Below are positions 1 to 8,345 of a stretch of 64,000 nt of DNA, in pieces. Positions within the stretch are counted from its first letter, which is position 1. Every line of letters starts with the position of its first letter. Both the position numbers and the translations under genes were made by a program. The notes beneath the pieces are model-generated. The model saw only the letters and a program-made list of their open reading frames with translations, searched no databases and was not told the origin of the DNA. This DNA is from Nocardia pseudobrasiliensis NBRC 108224 (lineage in GTDB: Bacteria; Actinomycetota; Actinomycetes; Mycobacteriales; Mycobacteriaceae): assembly GCF_001613105.1 (NCBI RefSeq), contig NZ_BDBS01000029.1:62001-126000 (forward strand), read 5' to 3'.

Positions 1-1129
1 CATTGCGTTCGTAGCGATTCAGGACGCTGATGTTGTCGAGCGGATCCAGATTGCCGGTGCCGAGAAAGCTCGACCGGTCCGCTCGCACCGGACGGTCGAG
101 CCACAGCCGTCGCACGGCGAACGGCGGCGCGGTCGCCAATGCGCCGATCCGCGAACGCCATTCGGCGTCACCGAGGTCCGGGGAGGCCGCGACGATCCGG
201 CGCAGGCCCGCGATGTCGGCGGCGAGAACGACAGCGTCCGCGGCGATCTCGCCGCCGGTGTCGTCGATCACCCGCAATCCGGTCGCCTCGGGCTCGATAC
301 GCTCGACCGACGTGTCGAGATGGAACTCGACGCGACCGGGACAGCCTGCCGAGGTGAGGTAGCGCGCCAGCGGTTCCCAGACGCTCACGTCGAAGTTGTC
401 CGGCGCCACATCGAAGATCAGCCCTTCGCTGGAGCCGAGGAAATAGATATGGAACATCATCGCCAACTCGGCGGCGGACATGCGGTGCGGTTCGATGAAG
501 AAGCTGCGGGAGAACACCTCGAACGCCAGATGCCGCGCCGCGTCCGGAAAATTGATGGCGCGCAGGAAGGTTTCGGCGTCCAGATCGTCCAGCCGCTCAT
601 AGATGCCGGGCACCGACACCGTGACCAGCGGCTCGGCGGCTCGCGCGTCGAGCCGGAACAGATCCCGCAGGCCGAAGGTCGGACTGCGCAATGCGAAGGC
701 CAGCGCGTTCCACGGCGGGGTACGAGGCAGCCCGCGGAAGGTGTCGCGCCTGCCTCGATCGTCGATCAGCGGATAGTCGCGTAGCCGGTGCAATCGAATA
801 TCGGCACGGGACAACAGCTTTCGCAAGTTGTAGTACTGCGCGAAGAAGGCGTGGAAGCCCCGGTTCATCGCCACCCGGCCGCCGTCGTGCAGTCGCTGGG
901 TCCAGCCGCCCACGCGTCCGCCCAGATACCGCTCGCGTTCGATGACATCGACGTGGAACCCCCGTTCGGCCAGTCCGGTCGCGGCGGCCAGCCCGGCGAT
1001 TCCAGCGCCCACGACCACCGCCCGCGGCGTGGCGCCGGTGCGGCCGACGTCGAGTCGCCCGGCAGCCGCCGGATAGTGCACCCGCCGCCGATCGCGAGCC
1101 TCGCCCAGGGTCGGTTCATGGTTGATCAC
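1..1129 (-). CDS. crtU: Carotene desaturase/methyltransferase CrtU (isorenieratene synthase type), 3' end cut off by window edge
   Basis: This is an FAD-dependent amine-oxidase-fold enzyme expected to turn beta-ionone rings of beta-carotene into aromatic phi-rings (isorenieratene route). About 376 codons are visible and the frame stays open to base 1, so the C-terminus is missing. Residues about 38-62 carry the dinucleotide-binding GAGIAGLAAA segment followed by the ERERYLGGRVGGW stretch typical of this family; MNRGFHAFFAQYYNLR further on fits CrtU rather than phytoene desaturase. The GTG start at 1129 overlaps the crtYd stop as GTGA, so translation is probably coupled. It is the last visible gene of the operon. 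The CrtU assignment over other CrtI-like desaturases is by remembered family pattern plus the adjacent CrtYc/CrtYd cyclase. Confidence 0.85.
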   Translation of the reverse strand, partial: MINHEPTLGEARDRRRVHYPAAAGRLDVGRTGATPRAVVVGAGIAGLAAATGLAERGFHVDVIERERYLGGRVGGWTQRLHDGGRVAMNRGFHAFFAQYYNLRKLLSRADIRLHRLRDYPLIDDRGRRDTFRGLPRTPPWNALAFALRSPTFGLRDLFRLDARAAEPLVTVSVPGIYERLDDLDAETFLRAINFPDAARHLAFEVFSRSFFIEPHRMSAAELAMMFHIYFLGSSEGLIFDVAPDNFDVSVWEPLARYLTSAGCPGRVEFHLDTSVERIEPEATGLRVIDDTGGEIAADAVVLAADIAGLRRIVAASPDLGDAEWRSRIGALATAPPFAVRRLWLDRPVRADRSSFLGTGNLDPLDNISVLNRYERN

Positions 1130-1455
1130 CGAGTCACCGCCTGACGTCGCCGCGCGTACTCCCAGCTGAGCAGGACCGAGGTCACCAGGGCGAATCCGAA
1201 CAAGAAGTCCTCCACCGGTATGTCCCAGGGAAATCGAAGTCCGAGAATGTGATCCGGGTTGTACAGCACGATCGGCGCGTCGAGTTTGGTCAGCCAACCG
1301 TCCACCGCGATTTGGAAGCCCAAGACGATGACCATGGTGAGCCAGTAGGCGGGCCGCCGGAACAGCCCGGTCCGCAACAGTGCGCATTCCGCGGCGCACA
1401 CCACCACGACCGCGCCGAGCGCCGGGGCCGTGTAACCGATTCCCGTGAGACTCAT
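1126..1455 (-). CDS. crtYd: Lycopene beta-cyclase subunit CrtYd
   Basis: Small integral membrane subunit (109 aa) of the heterodimeric actinobacterial lycopene cyclase, which closes the ends of lycopene to give beta-carotene in the membrane. Three hydrophobic segments are visible, and the conserved cyclase motif appears as FPWDIPVEDFLFG near residues 75-87. The ATG at 1455 overlaps the crtYc stop as ATGA, and its own stop overlaps the GTG of crtU. The same frame is open upstream, but only this start sits at the coupled junction and gives a product of normal length. Both cyclase halves are present and intact, so the enzyme should be functional. Confidence 0.88.
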   Translation of the reverse strand: MSLTGIGYTAPALGAVVVVCAAECALLRTGLFRRPAYWLTMVIVLGFQIAVDGWLTKLDAPIVLYNPDHILGLRFPWDIPVEDFLFGFALVTSVLLSWEYARRRQAVTR

Positions 1456-1808
1456 TTCGCCGTCCCTTCCGTCGCGTCGCGTCGCCCGTGCCGCATATCG
1501 GAGACGATGCCGAGCAGCCTCTCGACGGCGGCGAAGGTGAGCAGACCGCACACCGGGACGACGGCGAAGAACAACAACTCCTCGATCGGGATCGCCCCCG
1601 GCAACCACACACCGAGCAGGTAGCGGGGTGAGAAGTGCCAGATGTTCGTGGCGATCGCCAGCAGATCCCATCCGATGAACGCGGCGGCGGGCAGCAGGGC
1701 GATACCCAGCGTCCGGGGTCGGCGGTACACGCCCGAACCGAGAAATTCCAGCGGAGCCGTCACTATGAGGCAGCCCGCCAGCAGCAGTAGGTATTGCCAT
1801 CGGTCCAT
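1452..1808 (-). CDS. crtYc: Lycopene beta-cyclase subunit CrtYc
   Basis: The 118-aa partner of CrtYd. It has a hydrophobic start (MDRWQYLLLLAGCLIVTAP), three predicted membrane spans, and the LPGAIPIEELLFF motif near residues 69-81, equivalent to the PxE(D/E) motif of bacterial and archaeal cyclases. The C-terminal tail is charged. It lies 10 bases downstream of the glycosyltransferase stop and overlaps crtYd by 4 bases, so the two subunits are probably made in equal amounts. The ATG at 1808 was chosen because the hydrophobic N-terminus begins there; the frame extends further upstream only as an arginine-rich shadow of the glycosyltransferase gene. Confidence 0.88.
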   Translation of the reverse strand: MDRWQYLLLLAGCLIVTAPLEFLGSGVYRRPRTLGIALLPAAAFIGWDLLAIATNIWHFSPRYLLGVWLPGAIPIEELLFFAVVPVCGLLTFAAVERLLGIVSDMRHGRRDATEGTAK

Positions 1809-1818
1809 GGGGATTTCC

Positions 1819-3162
1819 TCACTCGCGATCGGCGGGGCCGGTCGCGGATATCGGGAATTTGTCTCCGGTCGGCACTTTCGTCGTACCGTCGAACAGGCAA
1901 CGCACGTCCGCTGTCTCGGCCAGCACCGCCGCGAGCGTGTCGAGGGGCGCGCTGTGCGCGATCGCGCGCGCCAGCCGACCACTCGACTCACGCATTCGCG
2001 GCGAGGTCAGTACCCGGTCCACGGCCTCGGCGATGGCCGCGGGGCGCGGGCGGGCCGTGCCGAGGTCGATCCCCGCGCCGAAATGGGCCACGCGCGCGGC
2101 TGTCTCCGGTTTGTCGGCGGTATCGCCCGCGACGATCAACGGCACCCCGTGACTCAGCGCCTGTTGAACCCCGCCGTAGCCGCCGTTGGTGATCATCACA
2201 TCGACGTGCGGCAGCAGCCGCTGGTACGAAAGGAACTCCGCCACATACGCATTGGCGGGGATGGGACCACTCGGCGGGCGAGCGCCGCCGGTACACGCCA
2301 CGACCACGACATCGGCGCGGTCGCCGAGCGCGTCCAGGGTCGGCCGGATCAGTTGATCGAGATCGCTGTTGTCCCAGGTGCCCTGGGTCACGTGCACGAC
2401 CGTCTTCGCGCGGTCGAGCGCGCCCCACCAGTCCGGCAGCACGGCTTGCCGGGGCGCGGGCGCAACGATCGGACCGGCGAAGACCACCGTGGCGGGCAGA
2501 TCGCGCCGCGGGTATTCGAACTCCGCGACGGTGAACTGCACCATCGCCTCGGCGAGTACCGGCCAGTCCAGCAGGAACATCGGGGCCGGTCCCAGGTCCC
2601 ACTCACGCAGGATCGCGTCGAGCCGGGACTGATCACCACCGAACAGCACGCGCTGCACGAACCGATTCATCAGCGTGTAATCGCGCCCGGCCTCGGGCCG
2701 CCAGCCGACACCGAACGGTGCGGCGTCGGCGCTGCTCAGCATCAGCGGCACCACACCGCAGACGATCACCGGCGGCCGTGGTCCGGCGGCGAGCAGCAGC
2801 GGAATCGCCCCGGTGAACATCACATCGACCAGTACCGCGTCGTAGTCGCGCCGATCCAATTCCGCTGTCAGCGCGCGGTATTGGCCTGCGATCGGCGCCA
2901 GGAAGTTCGCATCGAGTTCGGCCCGCCCGGCGCGCCACCGTCGAAGCAACCCCGGCATTCTGCCGTGCCCGACGCGCGTTCGCATCACCTCCGCGTCCTC
3001 CGGCAGACCGGCGAAGGACACACCCGAGGCGACAGCCCCGGAGAATGCCGCGCCGGTCAGCATCCGCACCTGATGACCGCGCCGCCGCAGATCCGCGGCG
3101 ATCGCCGTCATCGGCGCCACGTGCCCGGGGATCGGCGTCGCCGCCACCAGATATCGAGCCAT
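1819..3162 (-). CDS. GT1-family (MGT/CrtX-like) glycosyltransferase in the carotenoid operon
   Basis: A 447-aa UDP-sugar-dependent glycosyltransferase of the GT1/MGT type. The N-terminus MARYLVAATPIPGHVAPM carries the usual PGH acceptor-side motif. The C-terminal donor half has HVTQGTWDN followed by a TNGGYGGVQQALSHGVPLIV segment corresponding to the GT1 signature. It sits between crtB and crtYc on the same strand (48 bases after crtB starts, 10 bases before crtYc), so it should be co-transcribed. The natural guess is sugar transfer to a hydroxylated carotenoid, as CrtX does, but the acceptor cannot be read from sequence and no carotenoid hydroxylase is seen here. An unrelated lipid or macrolide acceptor is possible. 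Confidence 0.8.
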   Translation of the reverse strand: MARYLVAATPIPGHVAPMTAIAADLRRRGHQVRMLTGAAFSGAVASGVSFAGLPEDAEVMRTRVGHGRMPGLLRRWRAGRAELDANFLAPIAGQYRALTAELDRRDYDAVLVDVMFTGAIPLLLAAGPRPPVIVCGVVPLMLSSADAAPFGVGWRPEAGRDYTLMNRFVQRVLFGGDQSRLDAILREWDLGPAPMFLLDWPVLAEAMVQFTVAEFEYPRRDLPATVVFAGPIVAPAPRQAVLPDWWGALDRAKTVVHVTQGTWDNSDLDQLIRPTLDALGDRADVVVVACTGGARPPSGPIPANAYVAEFLSYQRLLPHVDVMITNGGYGGVQQALSHGVPLIVAGDTADKPETAARVAHFGAGIDLGTARPRPAAIAEAVDRVLTSPRMRESSGRLARAIAHSAPLDTLAAVLAETADVRCLFDGTTKVPTGDKFPISATGPADRE

Positions 3163-3210
3163 ACCGAATTCCTTTCCCCGCGTCGTCTCCGTCAGCGGTT
3201 CGCGACCGCA

Positions 3211-4179
3211 CTACCCGTCTCGGCGATGCGATGTCTTCATACGTTTTTCGCTCTGCTCTCTCGCCTGTCGCGCGCGTAGATATGCGGGCACTGCGACGCG
3301 AAGCTTGCGCGCGGCGCCGACGGTCGCACGTCCGGCGAACACGTCGTAGTTCATGGCTTCGATACGGTCGAGGATCGCACCGTACAGGGTGAAGGCGGTG
3401 GCCACGCACGGACGCGACCGGGGGCTGAGCATATCGATGCCGGGCGCGGCGTGCCGGTAGACAGCCCGGGCCCGGTCGATTTGATAGGCGAGGGCGGATC
3501 GCACCGCGCCGTCCGCGTATCCCTGCGCCCGGCATCGCTCGAGCCGGGCGCGGTCCACGCCGAAGGCGGCGAGTTCGTCGGCGGGAAGGTAGATCCGGCC
3601 CCGATCGAGATCCTCGGCGACGTCGCGGAGAAAGTTGGTCAGCTGGAACGCATCCCCCAGCGCGGCGGCGTGCGGGGCCGCTGTGGCCGCGTCGGTCACC
3701 GTGCCCAGCACGGGAAGCAGTTGCAGCCCGATCACCTGCGCCGAGCCGTAGGTGTACCGGCACAGCTCGGTCCGATTCCGGTAGTCGGTGATCTCCAGAT
3801 CCATGCGCATCGACTCCAGAAACGCGGTGAACAGCGCGGGATCGAGCTCATAGCGTCGGATCGTGTCGACGACCGCGGCCACCACCGGAAGGTCGCTGCG
3901 GCCTTCGGCGACCCCGTCGGCGAAGCGCCGCTCCACGGAGGCGATTCGAGATCGCACGTCTTCCGAGGTGGCGTCGGACTCCGGCTCGTCGACGAGATCG
4001 TCGACGTAGCGGGCGAATCCGTAGAGGGCGTGCACGGCGGGGCGGCGATCCGGCGGCAGCAGCCGGGTCGCCAGATAGTAGGTACGCCCGTGCGCCGCGT
4101 TCAACGCCCGGCACTGCGAATATGCCTGCCGCAGTGCGGGATTCGCGATCCCGGCGGCATCGAGCTCACGCTGCGCCAC
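3211..4179 (-). CDS. crtB: Phytoene synthase CrtB
   Basis: Squalene/phytoene synthase (322 aa, normal length) that condenses two geranylgeranyl diphosphates to 15-cis-phytoene. The first aspartate-rich motif is FARYVDDLVDE at about residues 55-65, and the second region TNFLRDVAEDLDRGRIYLP is at 181-199; both are intact. The start at 4179 overlaps the end of crtI by 14 bases, supporting translation from one mRNA. No anomalies are seen. Confidence 0.95.
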   Translation of the reverse strand: MAQRELDAAGIANPALRQAYSQCRALNAAHGRTYYLATRLLPPDRRPAVHALYGFARYVDDLVDEPESDATSEDVRSRIASVERRFADGVAEGRSDLPVVAAVVDTIRRYELDPALFTAFLESMRMDLEITDYRNRTELCRYTYGSAQVIGLQLLPVLGTVTDAATAAPHAAALGDAFQLTNFLRDVAEDLDRGRIYLPADELAAFGVDRARLERCRAQGYADGAVRSALAYQIDRARAVYRHAAPGIDMLSPRSRPCVATAFTLYGAILDRIEAMNYDVFAGRATVGAARKLRVAVPAYLRARQAREQSEKRMKTSHRRDG

Positions 4180-5701
4180 GGCCCGCTCCTACGATGCCCG
4201 CACCGGCCGAACGCCGAGTCGACCCGGTGATCCTGTCCGCGGCCAGCTGCCCGGAGATCAGCGCCGTGGGCACGCCGACGCCGGGGACGGTGCCGGATCC
4301 GGCGAGCACCATATTGTCGGTGGTACGCGGGAAGTTGTTGGGCCGGAACGGCCCGGTCTGGGTGAGGCTGTGGGCGTAGCTGAACGGAGTTCCCGCCGTC
4401 ATATCCGCTCGCGCCCAGTCGGCCGGGGTCAGCGTCGCGAGAATATCGGCGGAATCGGCCAATCCGGGCAGTACCCGCTCGGCCGCCACCTCGAGGATCC
4501 GACGCGCGTACGGTTCGCCCTCACTGTTCCAATCGAGTTTCGGAACTCCCTGGCGCGCAGCGAGATTCGGCACCGGTGCGAGCACCGACAGCAAATCGCG
4601 ACCGGGTGGCGCCAGTGTGGGGTCGGTCGCGGTCGGCCTGGTGATCAACAGCGACGGGTCGCTCATCAACCGGCCCTCGTCGATCAGTTCCTCGAACGTG
4701 CGCCGCCAGGCGGCCCCGAAACTGATGGTGTGATGACCGATATCGGTTCCCGCGGGCAGTCCCACATGCACCACCACCGCCGACGGCGCGGCCCGCAAAG
4801 GCACCGGACGCCTCGGCGTAGTCCCCAGCCACGCGTAGGAGATATGCGGCTCCGCGGTGGAAATCACCGCGTCGCAGGCGAATCGATCCCCCTCGACGGT
4901 CCGCACCGCGGTGATCCGGGAGCCGCGGCGTTCCAGCGCCGCGACGGTCGAGCCGTAACGCAGGTCCACCCCGGCGTCACCGGCGGCCGCGGCCAACGCG
5001 TCGGGTAGCGCGCGCACGCCACCGCGCGGAAAGAACACCCCGGCGACCGTATCCATATAGGCGATCACGGCGTACACCGCGAGCGCGCGATGGGGTGAGA
5101 CGCCCGCGTACAGCGATTGAAAGCTGAAAACACGCCGCAACCGTTCGTCACGCAGGAAATGGGAGACTCGATTGTCGACCGAGCGGAAACCCCCCATCGC
5201 CGCCAGCCTTCCCAGCGCGGGCGTGAGGACCGACAGCGGCGAGTCCATATTGGCCGCGATGAACCGCTCGTACTGAACGTGATACAACCGCGTCAACCAG
5301 TCACGAAGTCGCACATAGCCTTCCGCCTCCGCCGCGCCCGCGAAGCGGCGCACTTCGGCGACCATCGCATCGAGGTCACTGTGGACCGACAACTGCGAAC
5401 CGTCGGCGAAGCGAGCGTCGTACACCGAGGCCAGCGGAACCAGATCCAGCCTGTGCGCGAGGCTGTCGCCGACGGCGGCGAACGTCTGTTCCACGATGTC
5501 GGGCATCGTCAGCACGGTCGGTCCGGTATCGAGTCGGTATCCCCCCGCGTCGAGGCGACCGGCCCGCCCACCGGGGTAGGAATTCCTTTCCAGGACAACC
5601 ACTTCCCGACCTCGACCGGCCAGGTGCAAGGCCGCGGACAGCCCGGACAATCCCGCGCCGATGACGACGACTCGGTCGGTTCCACCGCGTACGGTGCGCA
5701 T
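4166..5701 (-). CDS. crtI: Phytoene desaturase CrtI
   Basis: FAD-dependent desaturase/isomerase (511 aa) that converts phytoene to lycopene at the membrane. Residues 11-40 give the Rossmann dinucleotide site (VVVIGAGLSGLSAALHL, then VVVLERNSYPGGRAG). The C-terminal FAD segment NMVLAGSGTVPGVGVPTALI and the DTGPTVLTMPDI stretch near residue 58 are typical of bacterial CrtI. It starts 15 bases after the crtE stop and overlaps crtB. Since crtU here is a separate related flavoprotein, this gene takes the phytoene-to-lycopene step. Confidence 0.95.
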   Translation of the reverse strand: MRTVRGGTDRVVVIGAGLSGLSAALHLAGRGREVVVLERNSYPGGRAGRLDAGGYRLDTGPTVLTMPDIVEQTFAAVGDSLAHRLDLVPLASVYDARFADGSQLSVHSDLDAMVAEVRRFAGAAEAEGYVRLRDWLTRLYHVQYERFIAANMDSPLSVLTPALGRLAAMGGFRSVDNRVSHFLRDERLRRVFSFQSLYAGVSPHRALAVYAVIAYMDTVAGVFFPRGGVRALPDALAAAAGDAGVDLRYGSTVAALERRGSRITAVRTVEGDRFACDAVISTAEPHISYAWLGTTPRRPVPLRAAPSAVVVHVGLPAGTDIGHHTISFGAAWRRTFEELIDEGRLMSDPSLLITRPTATDPTLAPPGRDLLSVLAPVPNLAARQGVPKLDWNSEGEPYARRILEVAAERVLPGLADSADILATLTPADWARADMTAGTPFSYAHSLTQTGPFRPNNFPRTTDNMVLAGSGTVPGVGVPTALISGQLAADRITGSTRRSAGAGIVGAGRGAA

Positions 5702-5716
5702 GAATGGGCCTCTCTG

Positions 5717-6826
5717 TCAGTTCGTACGGTCGGTGCACGAGTGCGCGAGGTGGGTCAGGACGGCGTGGGCGCGCGGCGAGATCGCGGCGTCCGCGACGGC
5801 CGCGAGACCCTCGTGTACTCGGTGTTCGATGAGCTTCTCGACGCGCTCGCGGGTTCCCATGTCCTCGAGGATCTCCACGTACCGGGCCACCGCGGCCGCG
5901 GGCAGTTCGGCCATGGCGTCCAACCGGTCGAGTTCGGCGGCCGCGGCTCCCTCGGCGTGATCGCGGGCGGACACCAGCACGGAGGTGGCCTTGCGGGCAC
6001 GAATGTCGTCTCCGACCGGCTTGCCGGTCACCTCGGGATCACCGAAAACCCCGAGTAGATCATCGCGCAATTGGAACGCCTCCCCCACCGCCGCGCCGTA
6101 GCGCGCCAACGCCGCCAGCACGCCCGGGGAGGCCCCGGCCAGCGTCGCGCCCAACTCCAACGGACGCCGGACGGTGTAGTTTCCGGACTTCGCGCGGGCT
6201 ACCGCCAGCACATCGCCCAGCGCCGGACGTCGGACGGAATCGTTGACCAGATCGCGAAACTGCCCGACCGCGAGCTCGCTGCGCATCGCCGCGTAGCGTG
6301 GCATCACCCGCGCCAGCGCGGACGCGCTCACACCGCTTTCCCGCAGCAACTGCTCAGCCCACACCAGGCACAGGTCCGCCGCCAGTACCGCGGCCGACTC
6401 CCCGAAACGTTCCGATTCGCCCGAAAAGCCTTGGTAGCGATGCCATTGCGCAAACCGCACATGAGCGGCGGGCATCCCCCGACGCACCGCGGACTGATCC
6501 ATCACATCGTCCTGCATCAGCGCGAAACAATGCAGCAGCTCCGCGCTGGCCGCCGCTCGCACCGCCGCGCGGCGCTCCGGCTCGACCGTCAACCAGCCCG
6601 CGAGTTGAAACGCCGATCGCAGGTATTTCCCCCGCGCCGCGAAGTCGGTGATCACCTGCGCGAGGACCGCGGTCTCGGGGACGTCCAGATGCTCCCGGCA
6701 ACGCGCGCCTACGAAGTCCGTCACGGTGTCCCGCACTCGCGCACGCATCCGCTCACACCAGACACCGACATCCTCACCAACCCGTTCACTCGCCAGGACG
6801 GGCAACTCCGTCACATCGCACCGCAT
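5717..6826 (-). CDS. crtE: Geranylgeranyl diphosphate synthase (polyprenyl synthetase) CrtE
   Basis: Trans-prenyltransferase (369 aa) supplying C20 diphosphate to CrtB. It has GKYLR at residues 66-70, the first aspartate-rich motif LMQDDVMD at 103-110 and the second as LRDDLLGVFGD at 253-263. The ATG at 6826 was chosen over one 78 bases upstream because a purine-rich ribosome site (AGGAAAGGTG) ends a few bases before it and the upstream extension is not family-like. It is the first gene of the carotenoid operon, divergent from the MerR regulator, so the operon promoter should lie in the 174-base gap. The product could in principle be FPP or GGPP; context favours GGPP. Confidence 0.9.
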   Translation of the reverse strand: MRCDVTELPVLASERVGEDVGVWCERMRARVRDTVTDFVGARCREHLDVPETAVLAQVITDFAARGKYLRSAFQLAGWLTVEPERRAAVRAAASAELLHCFALMQDDVMDQSAVRRGMPAAHVRFAQWHRYQGFSGESERFGESAAVLAADLCLVWAEQLLRESGVSASALARVMPRYAAMRSELAVGQFRDLVNDSVRRPALGDVLAVARAKSGNYTVRRPLELGATLAGASPGVLAALARYGAAVGEAFQLRDDLLGVFGDPEVTGKPVGDDIRARKATSVLVSARDHAEGAAAAELDRLDAMAELPAAAVARYVEILEDMGTRERVEKLIEHRVHEGLAAVADAAISPRAHAVLTHLAHSCTDRTN

Positions 6827-7000
6827 GTCTTCACCTTTCCTGGTGGTTGCGTCGCTGCCGTCTCGAATGTGGAGCCTGCGGCGGACAGATCCGACAATAC
6901 CCAAGAGTCGATGCAGAAACGATGCGTGTATCCGAGTTATTCTGTTACCGCCCCCACTGGACCGACCGGTCGCTTACCGGACCCCGTATCGGAGATGAAT
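6827..7000. promoter_or_regulatory. Divergent control region between crtE and the MerR regulator
   Basis: This 174-base region should hold both the operon promoter and the regulator promoter. A perfect 10-bp palindrome CGACCGGTCG lies at 6963-6972, about 30 bases before the regulator start. A repeated CGATGC pair occurs near 6910-6925. MerR/LitR/CarH-type proteins commonly bind such divergent gaps; which element is the operator is inference. Confidence 0.5.
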
Positions 7001-7993
7001 ATGCCCGCCACCTACCCGGTGCGGGTGGCGGCGGAGCGCCTGGGCATTCCGACCGCCACCTTGCGCAGCTGGAATCAGCGCTACGGTGTCGGCCCCCGAC
7101 CGCATCGCCCCGGTGGTCATCGGCTCTACTCCGATGCCGACATCACCGCGATCGCCCGCATGGTCGCCCTCGTCCGCACGGGCGCGAGTCCCGCCGCCGC
7201 GGCCCGGACAGTGGGCCACGACCTGCCGTCACTCGAGGACAGCGTCGACCCCCTGCTACAGGCGGCGTTCACATTGGATTGCGAAACGGCGACCGCGCTC
7301 ATCGAGAGAAATATCGACGTTCACGGGGTGGTGGAGACCTGGGAACGACTGTGCCGCCCAGCATTCGGGGATGTCGTCGCCCGGCAGAGCCGCGCCGAAC
7401 GATGCGTCGATGTCGAACACGTGCTGTCCCGGGCCGTCAGCAACGGCCTCCGCCGTGTCCACACGCCCGCACGCCAGGGACGTCGGCCGATCCTGCTCGC
7501 CTGCGCACCGGCAGAGCAGCACACACTGCCGTTGGAGGCATTGCGGGCCGCACTGGCCGAACGCGGAACGAACTCCCAGATGCTCGGCGCGGATCTGCCC
7601 GTGGCCGCACTGGGCGACAGTATCGAGCGAAGCGGTCGATCCTCGATCCTGATGCTGTGGTCCCACACCCCGTTCACCGCGAACCCGTACGCCCTGCGCG
7701 CGCCGAGCCGAACCGGAGCGACAGTGATCGCGGCCGGACCCGGCTGGTCGAATCGCTTGTCGCCGTGGGATTCCCACGTCAGCACTCTGACAGAAGCGAT
7801 CGACCGGCTACACGGTTGCCTGCGTGGTCGCCTCGCCCGAGCCGGTTCGCCGCTCGCGATGAAATCCGACCAACACCCGAAACGCCCTCAACCCGACACA
7901 CACAGTGAACAAGCACACACTCGAACTGGCGATCTGACAGGCTGTCTCGCATGCCGAGCCAAGCCAAACGCGCCGTACGACCCGGACCCATGA
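7001..7993 (+). CDS. MerR-family regulator with B12-binding-like C-terminal domain (LitR/CarH-like)
   Basis: A 330-aa regulator. The N-terminal winged helix runs YPVRVAAERLGIPTATLRSWNQRYG then HRPGGHRLYSDADI (residues about 5-50). The helical linker and Rossmann-like C-terminal domain resemble cobalamin-dependent light sensors that repress carotenoid genes. Glu139-His140 (VEHVL) matches the EH pair of the CarH W-x9-EH motif, and His174 in AEQHTLPL aligns with the lower cobalt ligand, but the conserved Trp before EH appears absent. The start at ATG 7001 follows GGAG with about 6 bases spacing; an ATG at 6995 is too close to it. It is divergent from crtE and probably controls the carotenoid operon. 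Light or B12 response is inference. Confidence 0.85.
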   Translation: MPATYPVRVAAERLGIPTATLRSWNQRYGVGPRPHRPGGHRLYSDADITAIARMVALVRTGASPAAAARTVGHDLPSLEDSVDPLLQAAFTLDCETATALIERNIDVHGVVETWERLCRPAFGDVVARQSRAERCVDVEHVLSRAVSNGLRRVHTPARQGRRPILLACAPAEQHTLPLEALRAALAERGTNSQMLGADLPVAALGDSIERSGRSSILMLWSHTPFTANPYALRAPSRTGATVIAAGPGWSNRLSPWDSHVSTLTEAIDRLHGCLRGRLARAGSPLAMKSDQHPKRPQPDTHSEQAHTRTGDLTGCLACRAKPNAPYDPDP

Positions 7994-8247
7994 TGACGGA
8001 GCTGGCAGCACGGATCCCCGTACCCACGGGGACCAGCCCCGCACCATCCCCCGCCGCGTCCGACCTTTCGATCGTCCCGGCCCAACCACCACGGTCCCAG
8101 CGCACCTACCGACTCGACGACGCGGGCACGATCACGGTCACCCTGGACAACCTCGACATACTCACCCTCAGCCCCGAAACCCGCACGCGCCTGTTCGAAA
8201 TCCTCGACCAACTCACCGAACTCGATCTCGGGTCCGCCGGAACCTAG
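7951..8247 (+). CDS. Small hypothetical protein overlapping the MerR gene
   Basis: A 98-aa frame that overlaps the MerR stop. In-frame ATGs at 7990 and 7993 form an ATGA junction with that stop, so the true product may be about 85 aa. The N-terminal half is proline/alanine rich and likely disordered; the C-terminal part (TYRLDDAGTITVTLDNLDIL then ETRTRLFEILDQLTELDL) has folded-protein character. I do not recognise the family. Co-transcription with the regulator is likely from the overlap. Confidence 0.5.
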   Translation: MPSQAKRAVRPGPMMTELAARIPVPTGTSPAPSPAASDLSIVPAQPPRSQRTYRLDDAGTITVTLDNLDILTLSPETRTRLFEILDQLTELDLGSAGT

Positions 8248-8279
8248 GAACCGGCACGGTATCCGCGCTCCTCACCAAA

Positions 8280-8298
8280 TTGCTTACCATCAAAGCAA
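8280..8298. promoter_or_regulatory. Inverted repeat TTGCTT-N7-AAGCAA, candidate operator
   Basis: The perfect half-sites TTGCTT (8280-8285) and AAGCAA (8293-8298) lie 47 bases upstream of the NmrA-like gene start, in a locally AT-rich patch. The position suits a repressor or activator site; the binding protein is unknown. Confidence 0.4.
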
Positions 8299-8345
8299 AT
8301 TCGTGGCACCGTCATAGGCGCCGACGAAATCGAGGAGAGCGCGAC

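Noticed and set aside
1642..3279. A 545-codon open frame on the + strand opposite the glycosyltransferase and lycopene cyclase genes
   Set aside because: Arginine/glycine-rich, no ribosome site or family features; it is a third-position GC shadow of the minus-strand genes.
6071..7000. Long upstream extension of the MerR frame
   Set aside because: It is antisense to crtE; the ribosome site and winged-helix start place the MerR start at 7001.
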